Made by a program: the position numbers and the translations under genes. Below are positions 47,401-61,004 of a DNA stretch of 64,000 nucleotides, in pieces. The stretch is from NCBI GenBank assembly GCA_023055355.1, contig JALJCS010000001.1, positions 94,349,381 to 94,413,380 of the forward strand, given 5' to 3'. The notes beneath the pieces were generated by a model. That model had not been told where the DNA came from. It ran no database searches and was given only the letters and a program-made list of their open reading frames with translations. Source of the DNA: Agelaius tricolor. Its lineage: Eukaryota > Chordata > Aves > Passeriformes > Icteridae. Each line of letters begins with the position of its first letter. Position 1 is the stretch's first letter.

Positions 47401-50400
47401 TGGATGCACTGAGAGGTCTTAGCAAAGAAAGCCCCACATGTAAGGCTTTTGGGCATCCTAAATATATGTTTCTATAGGGATTAATTTCCTTCATCAGGAT
47501 AAGAGTGTAGGAATTTGGGGAGTGCAGCATTGTCCTCAGACACTGCACATTCCTCCTCCCTCATCATTTGACAGCATTTGCAGCCTATTAATGTGTAATA
47601 GGCCAGACTGAAAATACACCTGACACCCTTTCCTACATTATTAAACAAAAGCAGAGAGGAAAATGCACCAGCAAATATGATAGCAAGTAAAAATGGCCCA
47701 CACTAGAAGCATAGGGAAAAAAATACTGTGAACATCCCTTAAAATTTTGAGTGGCTGCTTATACAAAGGGTTTCTTTACTTACCCAGTGAAAAGGTACTT
47801 GCCAAGCAATGTCTTTTCTATGTCTGAATACCTAGATTCATGTCAAAATAGTCATAGCTACAGAGGAAGAAGATTGCTGGCTTATTTTAGATGGATTTTA
47901 TTTGTCCACTGTTGTTGTGCTTGAATCTCTAAAAAGATTTGCCTGGGGAGCAGCAAAAGTATCATGTGAAATGTAGCCAGTCACATGTCACACAGAGATT
48001 AACTACCTATTTATGGATTACCTGAAACAGGCATTTATTTATGTATTAAATTTCTCCTCTTGTTCTCAAGAATAACTGACAAGACAGGATTGTTTGCAAA
48101 GAGGTTAATGGCTAAATGTGTCAGATTTATTCACAGAGTTATTCAAAACAACCTGACTCAGATTTTTTTTTTTTCCTGTTGGAATAAAGAGGTGCTAATA
48201 AATGGAAAGGAAGGTTTACTGTCCAAAAGATGGAGCACAAGATCCTGGCTGGAAACCTAGCTGAATCCTTTTGTATGTACATAGCTGCAGTAAATGTGCA
48301 GAAGTATTACTTGGTACATTGATTTCAGAGGTACTTTCAGGTTCTTTTAGATGGCAGCTGCCTGCCTTGTTATCCAATGTCCCGAAATGAGTAATGCTGT
48401 CTGTGAACCCCAGCTGTGACCTGTATATTCCTAACAAAACAGGAGCATTTTCATAGCTTTAGTAAAATGTGGTGAATATTCCAGACCAGCAGGTGAGTTG
48501 TGCACTTAGTAAATAGCAGCAAGCAAACCTTCTTTGGTGTTAATTCTTCTAACTGCAAACATTAGGTAAAATCAGAAGCTGGCTAAGCTGGAAACAAAGT
48601 GGTCTCACCTACTGAGTCTGCTGGTAGCTGGTGACAGCTCTGTCTGTATGGGATGAGCAAGCCTCTTTCTCACAGGCTTCTGTTTGAATCATAAGGTTGG
48701 AGATCACAAATAATGTAGCATCCACAGCCTCTCATCCTGTCAAAGAAGGGAGGATAAAAGACCTGAGAATCAGAAAGAATTAACAGAAAATTTTCTCGTT
48801 GATTCTTCCATCCTTTGAAGCTTGTGGAATGAGGTCTTGCAGTTTTTCACCTGACATTAAGGTCTGATCATCCCACAATTTTTTTCCACACCTAAGACAT
48901 ATGAACATCTAAACTTCCTGGGAAGAATCACCCATAACTTCAGCTCAGCTACTCTTTAAAACTTCCAAATTGTCTGGGAGCTTGCTGGGAGCTCTTTTCA
49001 CAAGAAAGCAGAGTCACTCTTAACCCTTTGACATCAATACCCTCTTTCTTCCCTCCACCCTGGTACTCTGCTCATTCAATTACTTTTCTCCTCAGCTAGG
49101 ATGAAGTAAGCATTTGGCACTAGAAGGTGCCTCCAAATTGCCATCAGTTGGCTTTAATGGACAATGGAAGACCAAATGGCTTGGAGAGAGACATTGAGGA
49201 AAGAGATCTTTCTGCTTTGCAGCCCTGACCTGAGGCTGGCTCAGTTCTGTACAGGCAAAAGCCGACACAGCTTTGTACAGACAGTTGTCTCTGGCAGAGG
49301 CAGCCCTGAAGTATTAAGTGCAATCAAACATAAGTCAGCAGGGCTATATAGTTCATTTCCCAGTGGTGTTCTATTCAATCATGTGCTTAATGTTTTGATA
49401 TATTTCAGAAGCATGGTAATAAAGAGATATATCTGTGCAATGACATCTTTCACTCCTTTCAGTGCACTCTAGGCAAATTCAGTATCATCTGTCCAAACTG
49501 AAGCACAGAGTAAAATCAAGCATCTCAAAACCAGAAAAAAAAAATACATGGTAAGTCAGGCATAATTCTGAGTTTGGACTGATAAGTCCTCCTACTTGGC
49601 ATGTAAGTTATTTCAATAGGTGATTCAAGGATGAAGGCCACGACCAGAGCCTATTAAAAAATCAATGATGAAGTAATTTAGCCATCATGCTATTTACTTC
49701 TTGGGCTTTCATATAATGACTGATTAATTAAAAAATATATAAACCAAAAGAATCTCATAATTTATCTATTTTTTTCTTAATGGCTGAGCTGTGGTTTTTC
49801 CTTCTTGTAACAACTATTTATTGACTTCACTTGTTTTCTTTATTGAGGTTTACCAATGACCCAGTTGTATTGGTTCTGGTACAGGTTTTCTGTGTTACAA
49901 TATCTAAAACTTTTCCCACTAACTGCAATGCTGAAACTCACAGGTATTTCAGCAATCAGGGCTCTGGGATAGCTCTCAGTTTGGTGAAAATAGTCTCAAA
50001 AGCCTCATGCTGATGTGCATCTTCTGGCTTCAGATTCAGGTCCCAGAGGAACATAAATGGCTATAGTATAGAGTTATCAAAGTAAGAAAAGCATGCATTA
50101 TTTATTTACTAGGGTGGAACTGGAAGAGTTACAGTAAGGCTAGATAGTGTCTCAGATATATCCTTATTGTCTAATCTCAGTCGAAATTATACTGGCATCT
50201 GTCCCATTTGAGGAACTAAATTTGAACCATGACTTGACAGCAGAAGAACATTCCTATTGACCAAAATAAGCTTTTTTCCCCCATTCCTGCAGACTGCAGA
50301 GTCAAGTGATTCAACTAACATGCAGGCTTAACACAAACATAGTAGGGAGATTTAATATCTTCACAGTGACTTCTTCCATGTATGGAATCTTGATTAAAAT

Positions 50401-51475
50401 CTTTAGTCTCATCTTTAAAATGCTTCTTTGAAGCTTGGATTTAAGCTGATCTGAAAGATTGTGTGAACATTAAAGATGGAAGGTGGCTGTAAACACAGTT
50501 CCTTTAGCATTATAGTGTCTGTGGAGGTAACCTGTCCTTTGCTACCTTCTTCCATCCTCATCTAAAGTCCATTATGTGCCCTACAAGCACAGCTAATTAT
50601 TGCATTAGGCACATAATTTTGCCTTTTGTCTGAAGTGAGAGTGAGCAAACACCAAACACTGTGTTGCTTAATGCAGTAGCAGAAGGGATATTGACATTCT
50701 GGGAACGGTAAGGCTGCAGGGATTTCTGCAGAAGAGAATGAGTGGCTGATCACTGCTCCCAAATCCCTCAGAGCTTTGTACATGCAGCTGCTGAGGTTAT
50801 AATGATGAGTCTGGTCCATTAAGGAAGGTTTTCAGAAATGTCACTCAGCTTTATTTAACAAACAGAGTTTACTGGCAAGTCTCATGGCATAAGAGAATGG
50901 GAGGTGACTGAATATGACCTATGTGAAAGGCTTTTGGTCTGAAAACTGGGGTAAACAACAGCAAAACAGAGAGTACTTGAGTGATTGTGATCCAAACCGT
51001 ACAACCAAGTGACTTGGCACCGCTGTCTCAACAACAAATGGCTGGCTAGCAGTGTCAGCCCAGCTGGTATTCAGAGTTCAGATGCCCCTAAATCTGATTC
51101 CAAAGCAGCAGCCAGGAGATCTGACCTATTTGAAAGTGCCAGAAAACTCTTGGGCTTGGCTGGCTTCACACAGAGCTTGTTTCAGCAAGAGGTGGACAGA
51201 GCTCATGGTTTTGCTCTGCAGTTTTTATGTACTAACAGTGCCATTTTGTGTCCTGGGATTTTGGGTACAGGCTGACTGATGAATTTAGCTTTTTATGCAA
51301 CTTTTCATGCACTGGCTGTTTCATATTTGTGACTTTTCTTTCACCAAAAGGGAATAAGATCTGCCAGCTGTTACTTGGGCACCGTCAGCATGGAGGCCTG
51401 TTTACATTGCTTGCTTCTGTGTCTGAAGCTTTCTGGTGGATTGTTCCCTGACTGGCTTTGTCCAGCTGACTCAAG
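41481..51475. other. Non-coding stretch, no gene recognised
   Basis: This is 10 kb without a recognised transposon or exon. It has a 12 bp palindrome, catatgcatatg, at 43742-43753, T runs at 43651-43659 and 46677-46694, and an E-box inside gcacgtgc near 46208. The 138-codon plus-strand frame at 42536-42952 starts with a hydrophobic, cysteine-containing stretch but shows no domain, and minus-strand frames overlap its second half. I do not call it a gene. Confidence 0.5.
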
Positions 51476-51675
51476 GTCACAGAACCACAGAATGGTTTGG
51501 GTTGGAAGGAACCTTAAAGATAATCTTGTTCCAACCTCCCTGCCAAGGACACCTTCTACTAGACTAGGTTGCTTAGAGCCTCATTCAACCCAATCTTGGA
51601 TATTTCTAGGGATGGAGCATCCAGAACTTCAGAAAATCTGTACCAGTCCCTCACTACTGTCTTACATCCTTTTTA
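51476..51675 (-). mobile_element. CR1 LINE 3' end, minus strand
   Basis: The plus strand opens with ggtcacagaaccacagaatg, the reverse complement of a 3' end with GTTCTGTG and ATTCTGTG units. It runs on through gtttgggttggaaggaacct, taaagataatcttgttccaa, ctactagactaggttgctta and attcaacccaatcttggata. A decayed ctgtaccagtccctcactac block ends near 51675. It is about 200 bp long, 5'-truncated, and somewhat more diverged than the copies at 5476 and 18529. Confidence 0.93.
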
Positions 51676-53046
51676 GTTCACTGTGATTACTTCAGAGAAA
51701 TTAATTACTAATTAGAAAACTGACTAGATGCCAAACTTGGCTTATACTCACACACAGATGCATACCTTTGGGGCTGGATTTTCTTTTTATAAATGCAGAT
51801 AACAACATGCTGAACTATTTTTACCTGTGATTCATGCTAACAATAAGGTACTGTTATTTTCTCTCTTATTCCCTGGCCACCCATTACCATTCTGATATTG
51901 GATAGTCCCAATATACACAGTAAACAAAAACAGTGGGACCAATTTAAGTGTAGGCAGAGAGGCAGCCATCTGTGGTAACAGTCTGTAAGCTCTGCTAAAA
52001 TTGTGATGGTGAAGGAAAGCCAGGATCCTGCCTCTGACTTTGCCAGGGCTGGTGCCTTGGAGAACCAGGCTTGCTCTTGAAGAAGACATGAGGGCTAAGG
52101 AGGCAAAAGTTCCTACTAGGAAAAAAGGAATCTGTACTCTAGATGAGATTTTCCAGCTGATGAGAGGAGAGTGATTCCTGCCCTCAACTTGTATACCCAC
52201 CAAAATGCACTGAGCCCTCTCCTCCAGCCTGGCCCTCCTCTGCTGCTCTGTTGCTGTGTCCCAATTAATTTTATTGTGATAAGTAGTGGGTCAGTTTTGA
52301 GAAATCACAAGTTCATCCAACTATATTCCCTGCTAAATTTTTTTTACATTTAGAAAGCTCAACATTAAGAGTTCAGTCTTGTTCATCCTGAGTCTGTGGT
52401 GAGAGGAGCCTGGCATTGTTCTCAGGACGTGGTCTGCAACTCAGATGTCTGAGAGCACATCTATTAAAATGCAACTTACCACCACAATGTATTAACAAGA
52501 TATGAAAGACTATATTTTCCTTGCCTTTAATCGGTAGCATTAATGTGATGCAAGTATGACCTAATGGAAAGAATATCAAATCCTATGGATTCTCAAAGTC
52601 ATTGTGGATGCTGGCTTTGCTGCTGAAGAGTTACTCTTGTCTATGGCTTCATAGTAATTTTTCTGGCTCCTGCAATACAGGATGCATTTTAAATTCCTAC
52701 CACAAATCCATGAAGAAAAATATTTATAGGGCCTGGGGAAGGTAATAATTTCAGATATTAAAAAGAAAACAAAACCCCATGCAATTCTTCTTCTCAAATA
52801 AGTAAATTTCAACCCTCTACTTTTTTTAAGAGTAAGCAGCATCACAGTGAATTTTGGTGTTTAGTATTCTATGCTCATAGTCTTACCAAAAATGGCAAGA
52901 GAGTAAAATCTCTAACATTATCATTTTCATATTAGAAATCAGGCATTCTTTATTACAATGCTGGATACATGAGGGGATATTTCCACCAAAATATAATGCA
53001 TGTGGACATAAAAAAGTTCCTATAAATATACTCACACTATGTTTTA

Positions 53047-53094
53047 CATACATATTCATTGGTTTCCACAAAAGAAACCAATAATATATGTATG
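53047..53094. repeat. Imperfect hairpin of about 19 paired bases
   Basis: The inner stem attggtttc (53058-53066) pairs exactly with gaaaccaat (53074-53082) around cacaaaa. An outer stem, catacatatt (53047-53056) with aatatatgtatg (53083-53094), continues it after a one-base and a two-base bulge. Confidence 0.85.
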
Positions 53095-56000
53095 ATAATT
53101 ATTTCCCCAGAAAAATTAGCCTATTTCCCCTCCCATTGGTGCATGTGTTCTCTTGTCCTGGGAGTCTCTCTGGAGGGCTTTGGTGGGCATAGACCTTAAA
53201 GTTATAGTTGGCTGCCTGATGAATTTGATGTTACTTCCCAAATATGGAGCTGAGTTGGCACAACAAGTCTTGATCATTCCTTTGGAGACCCCTGGCTGAC
53301 GAAGTGTGTTCTCCTGTTCCTCTCCTTGATTAGTGTTTATCTGGAACTTCATCTCAAAAGATTAATTAAAAGAAAGTTTTTTCTTGCTCTGGATATTCTC
53401 AGAAAATTACTAAAAAGGGATGAGGGCATCTGCATATTTATCTGATAAAAAGACATCCAGTTGGAATCTCAGAAGAAATAAGTACAGTTGTACACTTTGG
53501 ATAGTTTAAGAGATCTGAAAATATATTTTCTGTGTGTTATTTTTGCATCTTTGACTACCAGTAAGGAAAATTTTCCTGACTTTTGGCCATTGGCAGAAGC
53601 ATCTGTGCAATGGCAGAACAGGAAGATATTACTGTAGTAGCATTATAATCGTTGTGTTTTTATAGGCTTGGCAGGGCCGTGCTCCCAAAGAAATGGATCT
53701 AAACCACAATTTTTATTACTTAATGCAAAGCTCTACTTTGAAAGAGCATTGGTAACAAGTTCCAGTTCAGATTAATTTTACCTGGTCCAAAACTGGAGTT
53801 ACCAGACCTTAGACTGTTCAGAATGATTGGACTGGGGTGTACTACAGAGAGGAAAATGAGAAGTGCACAAGTCTGTGTGCAATCCCTCTGCAGAACGTGG
53901 GTGCTTGCCTGGACAGGCTAAGAACTGTGTTTTGCTGTCTGAAAGACAAATTAATATTTTTCAACCTTCCCATTGTCTCTGACAGGACCACTTGTGCGTC
54001 CACTATTTGGTCCAACCCCTATAGGGTCCAACCACTATTGGGTTGTCACAGCAGAAATGGACTCCTAAACCACAGCTCACTGCAACTGGACCTTTTCATA
54101 TAACTGAGATGCTAATTTTTTACTTTGATCTTGATAGAACAAATTTTTTGATTGTTGGTCAAACTCTGACTCTTGAAGGAAAGAAAGCAAAATTATATCC
54201 TCTACAGGTGACTGGGCTTTCATTTAAAGAAAGACAACATTTATAACTTTTCATTTCATTAGGCACTTCTTCTACTTCTAATATCTGCTAACAGGCTTAA
54301 GCTCTCCCCCACCCCAAACCACTGGCAGGAAATCGTATAAGAATTCCAGACCTTGGTTATAACTATGACAGCTCCATCTGGGTAATTGGATATATCAGAA
54401 ATTACAGCCTTATCAAACTCTCACACTTGCCTGTCTTGCCACTGAGTATTTTTTATGGTCATATGCCTAATCATGGATGGCAGAAATGCTGACTGTATAG
54501 TGTCACAAGAAGTTGATGCAGGAATGCCCCAAGGTACCAAAGTGGTCAGGGAAGTGCAGGGGATGTGGGTGGAATAGCCCAAATGCCTGCTATGCCATAC
54601 TGACATTATTGCAAATAACAGCATATTACATATGGGTTTTCTGAGGTATGAAATGTCTTGGGCAAGTGGAGGCTGAGAGAGATCTTTCTCAGCTGGAAAT
54701 GTTCTCACAGCCCGTGTATAAACAGTAGCTTCTATGTAGGTATTTCATTCTTAACAAGAAAGTAATATTCATGCAGATGAATCATTACAGCTATCTTTCT
54801 AGTCCTTTAAAATTTCCTTTTTGCCATGGGAACTTGCACTAAAGCAAGTGAAATCTCTGGAAATACTGCTGATGTTGTGGTGTGACTGGCTTCAAAACAA
54901 CAGCTACTGAGGTACTTTATTTTTCTCTGGGATTTTCTGAGGCTCATCTGGACAACAAAGGTGGGCTTTGGTACAGGCTGTACCTACTCATGGGTTTTTG
55001 TCAGATTATGTGGTTATTTTTGAATGACTGTTCTGTAAAAAGAGAGGATATGCTAGGCTGGGATGTAACATGCATAGATTAGAGTAGCTCCCTTTCCATT
55101 TGCCTGTAGGGAACTGTGTTGTAGCTCTGGCCTAGGCTTAATTAAAAAGGAGTTTAAATTCTAGATATATTGAATTATTGTTGTAATTAAATTCAAATTC
55201 TTCAGGATTTAGTTTGCATAGACGGTAGATCAAATATACTTAATCCATCTGTGGTCTGTGATGCTGACACTTGTGGCTAGATGAGTAACACCAAAGAATG
55301 AATTCACTTCTTTCCCTGTCACAAGGCAGGGATGTGGATAGAGCAGCAGAAGGGAAGGAAGTAGGTAAGGTGTGGAAAAGTCTATAAGGTCTGTGAGAGC
55401 CACCACACTCCCTTATTAGAGCCTCAAATATCTTGTTGAGATGAACTCCAAGAGCCTGCAAACAGAGTTTTCATGATCCACAGGATACACTTTGTTCCAA
55501 AAGCTGCTCCAAATACAAGCCTGATATGTTAGCATATTTTGAATGTCAGATACAATTTATGAAGTGAGGCTTCAAGCCTTATTTCTTTTTATTACTGAGT
55601 TAAAGTTTTTCCTATGCTTATTAAGCTAACCTGAGAATCAAGGAGCAAAGCAATTAATCACTTGCAAAGAAGAAATGAATCTTTAGAAGAATTCTAAAAA
55701 AGAAGCATTTGTCATTCATGCTTCTTCACTAATCTCCCCAGGCTGAGTTACAGTGCCATCTGTATGACTGATGCTGTCTCTGAATAATGTTTTTCCCCAT
55801 GTCCTGCCTTGTCTGTCCCTGGTTAGTCAGGCCACCCAGCCACGTAGATGAATTGAGTAACTGGAGCTTCTTCAAGGTGATGCAACAGCATTTCTCTCCC
55901 TTCCCCGTTGCCATTCACATTGCAGCCAGTTCAAAGAGTGAACACCAATCAATACTCTTAGCTGCTGAGATCAAGCAAACCTTATGGGTTGTTCTATGTT

Positions 56001-58075
56001 GTCTTTCATGATTAAGTTGTTTTCCAATAGTGGTTTCTTTGGCTGCCATTACAAGAAAGAAAAAGAGCAATTTCTCGAGCTGAAGAGTTGAAAGACAAAA
56101 TCAAGTGATATTGTTTGATCCTGGTCTTCACCTAGAAACACCTGCATGTAAAGCTGCAAGTTTAAAAGTATTAAGATCTTCTTAGGTGGTGTGGTTTACA
56201 TGCTTATGACTAGATCAGAGGTAAGGTATTTATTGTTTTTACCCAGGTGCCCCTTGGTAAAGATCAGTTCAATCTGCTCCATCTGTTTAATTTCTTGTCC
56301 AGTTTAAAAGTATTTTGTTCCTACAAATCTCTCTCTTATTACAAAAGCACTACAGAGAAACAAATTGCTAGCTGTACTCATCTGTACGTTAGCTCAGAGA
56401 TTGGTTTTTCCAGCTCACATCCTCAGTAACAAACTGAAAATTTGGAAATGTTTCTGCAATGCACTAATGGATCTGCTCTTCATCCCACTCAGTGCTGGAC
56501 TGGACTAGTGTTGCTAGTCATTAATCTAGAGCTCTATTTGAAAAGTCAGGAAGAGAAGGGGGGTCTAAAAAGTTATCTGTCCACTCTCAGAAGTTGTTTC
56601 AGGTTCTGTGAGTAGCAGTGGCTCCAGTACTGGAACTTGAGTCCCTCTGTTTGGTATGGCACTAGAGGAAGGGCTACAAAAAGTATTATTTATCATGGTT
56701 GATGCTGAGTGTGAGGATGTGTACAGTCAGGGAGACATTGGGACCCTGCAGTTTCTGGGAATGTGCCTTGGAGATAAGAGGCTTCCTATGAATTCTGCTG
56801 AATTTGGAATAGGTATTTAAATTGCAATTAGATTGCATTAATTCTAAAAGTGAGAATTAAAACCCAGGTACAGGAAATATTGATTTAGGGAAGAGCAATT
56901 CAGCTCTTAGCTGAATCTCTATGTAAGCATTAGAACTTAGTTGTCTGAAGATGACCTGGGGGATTTTTTGGGATTGATTACCTTCCAGACTGCAATGGTT
57001 ATTCTTTCTTTAGCAAGTATTTTTATATCAAAGATTGGCACATAACTCCTGTGTCGTGCACACACCCTCATACACACACAGAATGGCAAACCTCTTTTAT
57101 TTCCATGATGTTACGAAGATGTCTCCCAGTTTTTGACAAAGATTGATCTGACCTTGTTCCATCTGTTGACCCACCTATCTTCAATACATCTTCCCTTACC
57201 TTGGCCTGGCTTCTGCTGTCAATATGTAATTATCCACTGGAAAGTGTTTCTTTTTAGAGTTGCCAGAGGACAATAGAGACAACACCTACATCTTTGCCCA
57301 AGGCCATAGATGAAATACTGAAGTGAAGCTAAAATCTACCATAACATTAATTAGTGGTGGCTTTGACATGTAAAACTACAGCACTGTAGCAGCTTGCAGG
57401 ACTCCAGTGCAGACAAATATATTCTTCCTCCTGTGAATTTATGTATTTTTGATAGTGCTATGAAGTAAAATCTCCTGAGGCTGGATATGGGCTTTGTGGC
57501 AGACCTATTCCATGGCCCACTTCATGAGGCTTTTAGAAATTCCATGTACAGAGGCAATGGATGAAGTCTGTAGTAAGCAGAGATTATCTGGGGCTGTGTT
57601 CTATTGCCATTAAGTTAGTAATAGAGCTGTTGGTGATTTACTTGCATGGGACTGAGATTCAATTATACCTGTTTTAAATCTTATGTACAAATGAGAAATA
57701 GTTTATTAAAAGATTATCAATTCTGCTGAAAAGCCAGATTAAATGGCATGCTACCACAACTGTGAATTAAAGACCCCCAAACAATAAGTAAATAGTCAAA
57801 TAGGAGATCATATTTCAAAACATATTGACTATATTGATTGGACAGAAATGAGAAGGATGAGAGAAACTCCATGGCTTCAAACAGAAGAAAACCAAATTAT
57901 AAAAATTTTTGTTAATATGCTGCAAATGCTCAGCTGTACTTTAAATTGAATTGCTTCTGCTATGTTTTTAAAATACTGAAAGTTGTAAAAAGCCTTCAGG
58001 AGATGATCTGAATGATTTACATTATACCAGTATAGATTTTATACCTACACTGTAGCCACCACAGCTCAGTACAAG

Positions 58076-58113
58076 ACACTTCACTGCACTACACCACACT
58101 ACACTACACTAAC
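58076..58113. repeat. Degenerate CACTA-type short tandem repeat
   Basis: Successive cact, gcacta, cacca, cacta, cacta and cact words form a short imperfect minisatellite of five-base units. The strand is C- and A-rich. Confidence 0.75.
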
Positions 58114-59158
58114 ACAATATTGTGTCCAAACCATCATTGATAAGGTATTCTTCCTTATATTGTAGTATCATTTTCTTCCTAAAGGACAAAACCGGAAAAA
58201 AGCAGTTGATTTCTTCAAATCAATGAAGCTCTTTCCTTACACAGCAGCACCATGTGCATTTGTCTCTATGTTTATATTACTGGGAAGGGACTATCAGAAG
58301 AGAACATCTGCAGGAGCAAAGAAGAGTGGTTTTATGGATATGAAATCATCACAGACATTCCAGTTATCCCACTAAGATAAGATGTGACCTTTAAATGGAA
58401 GACTAATACTTTGGAGGCTGACATTTGTTTTCCCAGTGTGCTCCCAGCATATTGTAATTTGTTACAAAACAATGAATAGCATTCATTTGAGGCTAAAAGT
58501 TTCTTTAGCAAGTGCACAATATGCTGTGAAAACAGCAATTGCATTTTATGACTTGCCAGGCACTCTTTCAATGTGATAGTGAAATTATCAGAAAATAAAT
58601 AGGAACAGCTTTATGAATATTGCATGAGAGGAGCTGTACAAACAAACAAAAAAATCTATGTTTACGGTCATATTACTCCTTTTATTAAAGCAGTACTTAT
58701 TCATACATTAAAAAATCACATTGAAATATTTAAGAGTTTGGTCTAAGTTGGGAAAACTGTAAGCAGAGCTGCTTCAATCTCTATATTCAGTGGCTTCTCC
58801 CTCACCACTGTACAGTTCATACTCTGCTGTGGACATAACTTTTCCTTTGGATGTGGCTCTTTGTGTTGTGGGAAATCTTTATAAAATCTCTGCCCGGCCT
58901 CAGCTCAGGAAAGGAGCTGATGCTTGTAGGTCATGTTGTTTTCTGCAAATGATAGATGTTAAAAAGTTCTAAAGAAAGGTGGGAAATCTGTGGGGACCAG
59001 AACTTGTTTGCTCTTGGAGGTGAGCAGAGGTGAGGCTTTGCCTTGCAGAGCTGTTTCCCACTAAGAGAACTTTGGTTTTACATTTCTGGTGTCTCTTGTG
59101 TGGCACTTCCTGGGAAGAAAATGTACCACTTACAGGGATGGTGCTGTGGTTGGGTATC

Positions 59159-59471
59159 TGTAGGGGGATACAGTATGGGCAAATGAAGGTGGTATAGAAT
59201 GTAATCTTATCCCCTAAAGAGTTGCAGCTGAACCAATTACTAAAGATTAGGAACAGGCCTGATGTTAACAGGCCACAACTGTAGCCAATCAGAAGAGTGT
59301 TATAAAAGAGTGGATTGGTGGGAGCTGGAGTCAGTTGGCTGCTGTGAGGACAAGGAAGAGTCAGTGCTTAGAGGAGCTGCCTACCAGAAACATCAAGGAG
59401 ATACAAAACTCTGGCAATATGGAACCCTTGCAATGCAATGGCAATAGAACTCTTGTGCTATAATGACAACA
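59159..59471 (+). mobile_element. Probable solo LTR, about 313 bp, plus strand
   Basis: The segment starts TGTAGGGGG (59159) and ends ACAACA (59471), giving TG...CA ends with TGTAG/CAACA near-inverted termini. It contains a CCAAT box (59285-59289) 11 bp before a canonical TATAAAA (59301-59307), the compact promoter layout of short avian ERV LTRs. The sequence around the boxes (gtagccaatcag...tataaaagagtggattgg) resembles, from memory, passerine ERV LTRs; I cannot confirm the family name. No target duplication is found: the flanks are gtatc and gatac. No AATAAA is visible downstream. Boundaries may therefore be off, or the ends may have mutated. Confidence 0.55.
59285..59307 (+). promoter_or_regulatory. 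CCAAT and TATAAAA promoter elements
   Basis: CCAAT at 59285-59289 and a canonical TATAAAA at 59301-59307 lie in the same orientation in the middle of the probable LTR. A start site would be expected near 59330. The boxes are closer together than in most cellular promoters. Confidence 0.5.
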
Positions 59472-60410
59472 GATACCTGCATTGCCCATGCCTGTCTCAA
59501 TTTTTCCATCCCATTTCAGCAAGGCTGGCAGATGACCACTGTCTTTAACCTACTGCCTCAGCAGGAGGCAGCCCATCCCCTGCAAGTCCTGCTGTGCCAG
59601 TGACAAGCATGGCAACCCCTTCCCCAGGCTCACAGCCTCCCAGGTCACACCTTTACAAGCCAATTATTTACCACTCTGAGACAGCTGCTGTGAGATCCTC
59701 ATCATTCCACCATTAGTGTCTTCTTTTTAAAAATTCAGAACAGAGGATTAATATTTTGCACCATTTTTTGTTGTTGAGTTTTTTGATGCAACCAGCCCTG
59801 CAAGACCCAGGTTATCTCACTTGTAAGAAATAGGACAGGCTGTGTTTCTAACCCCACATTCCTGTGGTTGTCACTGGGGACTGCAAGTCAATGCTCTTCT
59901 GCTTGTAGTTTGTGTTGGCAGTCACTCTCCCCAAGTTAGCTGTTTACACCAGTTCTCTTGCAGTGAAGGTGGAGTTCATGTTCTGCCCAGGAGTTTCTTT
60001 ATCTGGGAACTGAATTAGTAGGAACTGCAAAATGCTCAGTGATGGACAAAGGTGGGTTATTAGAAGCTATCCCATTTGGGATTCAGCACTGCTTGTGCCC
60101 CCAAAGAGTAGCTACAGAATCCACAGGCTCTAGGGTGTCCCCTGGCCTTGGGCACGAGCTGAGGGATTAAAATTAACAGCAAATGGCCCTGAAGGCAAGT
60201 AAGTAGAAAGAGAGCAGGATGGACATATCCATCTGTGCACACTCCATGCTGGGGGCTGCACTCAGGGAGAAGTGTAGGTTACTGGGATCAAATCCTGGTG
60301 GGTAAGTCCATGCTGGGATCAGAAAACAGCTGGAGTCTGTGACAGCTGTAGGGACTACAGGAAAACAGAAAGGATTTCACTGAATTCTATTCAGAGCTTT
60401 CTTTTAGCTT
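59472..60410. other. Non-coding stretch, no gene recognised
   Basis: No repeat family or exon recognised; only 60-codon chance frames. Confidence 0.5.
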
Positions 60411-60430
60411 TCTCTCTCTCTCTCTCTCTC
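60411..60430. repeat. (TC)10 microsatellite
   Basis: Ten uninterrupted TC dinucleotides. Confidence 0.95.
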
Positions 60431-60451
60431 CATGTATTTTGTATTTTATTT

Positions 60452-60472
60452 GGGGGGGGGGGTAGTTGGGGG
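60452..60472 (+). repeat. G11-TAGTT-G5 tract, possible G-quadruplex
   Basis: A run of eleven G (60452-60462), the spacer tagtt (60463-60467, holding one more G) and five G (60468-60472). The long run can supply three G-triplets and the short run a fourth, enough for an intramolecular quadruplex. A T8 run follows. Confidence 0.6.
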
Positions 60473-60975
60473 TTTTTTTTCAGGAACATTTGAGGGAAGA
60501 CAGAAAACTGGCAGAATACAAAGAATAAATGCAAATGTTCATCATTAGTATTTTACATCTTTGTCTTGCAGAGTGCCAACAGGCAGAAAAACTGTCAGCT
60601 CCAGAAGGGTGGGTTTGTTGTTGGCAGTTGCTGGCTTGGAAAGGTTTTTCTAGCTTTAACCATTGAGACCTTGAAAATATATCTGGTTTGCTGAATCTGA
60701 CTAAGCTGGCAGGTCACACTTTCTTGGGCCATCAGTGGCTCCATGTTTTTGACAGCCAAGGATTGTTCTGTAATTAATTTTCCATCTCTACACAGTTGTT
60801 AAATTCTATTATTCAATAAAAAATGTTTCTCAAAATGTTTCTGGAATTTCATTAATAATACTAATTTTCCCAAACAAGCAAAGCAGAAGCTAGCCTCAGT
60901 TTCTATGAAATTAATACAAAGGTAATTATATTAGTTCCACCCACTGGTGCCTAATAGCATTTCCATTAGTGGCTG

Positions 60976-61004
60976 TTTTTTTTTTTTTTTTTTTTTTTTT
61001 TTTT
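60976..61004. repeat. T29 homopolymer
   Basis: Twenty-nine uninterrupted T on the plus strand (A29 on the minus strand). The minus strand has ATTAAA 25 nt upstream of the A run (61030-61035 on the plus strand). The length may be affected by sequencing or assembly error. Confidence 0.9.

Larger units (their letters stand above)
51676..59158. other. Non-coding stretch, no gene recognised
   Basis: No exon, RNA gene or transposon is recognised. It contains an imperfect hairpin (53047-53094), a degenerate 16 bp repeat around 54001-54040 (ggtccaacccctata/ggtccaaccactatt), and a CACTA-type short tandem at 58076-58113. All open frames are 123 codons or fewer. Confidence 0.5.
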
